Assembly (NCBI GenBank): GCA_037384885.1
Contig: JARRNO010000229.1
Span: 1 to 5,721 of the forward strand
Length of the DNA stretch: 5,721 nucleotides
Direction: 5' to 3'
From: JARRNO01 sp037384885
Lineage (GTDB): Bacteria; Acidobacteriota; UBA4820; DSQY01
Positions 5,204-5,721 of this stretch are shown here, one piece after another (position 1 is the stretch's first letter; each line of letters begins with the position of its first letter). A program made the position numbers and the translations under genes. The notes under the pieces were generated by a model. It ran no database searches. It saw only the letters and a list, made by a program, of their open reading frames with translations, and was not told the origin of the DNA.

Positions 5204-5721
5204 CTATTGACAGGAAGGGCTGCTGGCGCTTTCGCAGGGACTTGACGCGCGGGGCCGCTGGTTCCCCGAGGAGTCCGTTCCGTAAGACCCTTCGTAGGTG
5301 CTGTCGTGAGGAACGATGAGAAAGAAGTGGTCCCCCGCCGGCAGGGAGATGGTGGTGGTTTTGCCGCCGCCCGTGCTGCACGCCGCAGAGGTTTCGCTGT
5401 TCCAGCTTCCCAGGGCCCCCTCGTACACCGTGTAGTCGGTTGCGGCGGAGGAGCAGCTGGCGCCCCAGCTCAGCGTCAGGCCGGACGTGTTGTACTTGGT
5501 AATCGTCAGAGGCGTCCCGCCCTGCGTCCCGTCGGGCACTGCGCCGACGCCGCCCGCTCCCGAAAGCGCGAATCCGGTGCCCATGGCGGTGGCCGGAATT
5601 CCGCTCCCGTCGAAGAACAAGCTGAAGGCGCTGCCGTCGTACTTCACGACCTGGCCCGGCATGTAAGTGGTTCCCCCCAGCGTGACGGGATTATGAAACA
5701 TGTAGTAATCGCTCGAACCCG
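5204..5721 (-). CDS. C-terminal part of a probable secreted beta-rich protein with an FN3-like tail; 5' end outside window
   Basis: The frame is open to the window edge, giving 171 visible residues before the TAG at 5204-5206. The true start is not in view; the internal ATG at 5701 is probably not it, because coding-like sequence (GSSDYY) continues upstream of it. The first part reads FHNPVTLGGTTYMPGQVVKYDG and FSLFFDGSGIP, a Gly/Thr/Tyr-rich module of the kind I know from extracellular proteins of delta-proteobacteria and similar phyla. The second part, LTLSWGASCSSAATDYTVYEG through ISLPAGDHFFLIVP, has the strand pattern of an FN3-like fold with cysteine pairs. The tail EGSYGTDSSGNQRP near the C terminus resembles a recurring end motif of such proteins. 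It is on the same strand as the propeller/FN3 gene, 177 bases upstream of it, and the two may be functionally related. No catalytic motif is seen, and function is unknown. Confidence 0.75.
   Translation of the reverse strand, partial: GSSDYYMFHNPVTLGGTTYMPGQVVKYDGSAFSLFFDGSGIPATAMGTGFALSGAGGVGAVPDGTQGGTPLTITKYNTSGLTLSWGASCSSAATDYTVYEGALGSWNSETSAACSTGGGKTTTISLPAGDHFFLIVPHDSTYEGSYGTDSSGNQRPRASSPCESASSPSCQ

Overview
This GC-rich window looks like ordinary bacterial chromosome. The best guess for the host is an anaerobic or facultative member of the former Deltaproteobacteria (Desulfobacterota or relatives). That guess rests on an oxygen-independent HemN behind HemE, on secreted fibronectin-III/propeller-like proteins of a style I associate with that group, and on GC-rich codon use. 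It is an inference, not a demonstrated assignment.

Layout. Bases 1-1556 (minus strand) hold two consecutive late haem-biosynthesis genes in likely operon order: hemE (uroporphyrinogen decarboxylase, complete) and hemN (oxygen-independent coproporphyrinogen III oxidase, first 152 residues only, cut by the window edge). HemE makes coproporphyrinogen III, which HemN converts to protoporphyrinogen IX. Divergent from them is a single tRNA-Asp(GUC) with its own near-consensus promoter, encoded CCA end and a strong intrinsic terminator. About 640 bases without a convincing gene follow (1786-2426). This stretch carries many short perfect hairpins, a 22-base imperfect direct repeat, and a purine-rich 40-base imperfect inverted repeat bounding about 400 bases. 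It ends in a possible promoter and an excellent ribosome binding site for the next gene.

At 2427-3295 (plus) lies an aldo/keto reductase with an intact catalytic tetrad. It has lost about 40 codons near its C terminus together with a frame change, so the NADP(H)-binding tail is still encoded but out of frame. I call it a pseudogene, or at least a disrupted gene. Converging on it is a 569-residue exported protein (3317-5026, minus) with seven propeller-like repeats and two C-terminal FN3-like domains. Upstream of that gene are an extended -10 element and a near-perfect CRP/FNR-family type palindrome placed as for class II activation. The window ends with the C-terminal 171 residues of a second, probably secreted, beta-rich protein on the same strand (5204-5721).

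I found no mobile-element gene, CRISPR array, defence system or clearly new multi-gene system. The items most worth a second look are the broken reductase, the structured intergenic region, the regulated-looking propeller gene and the repeat-rich secreted proteins.
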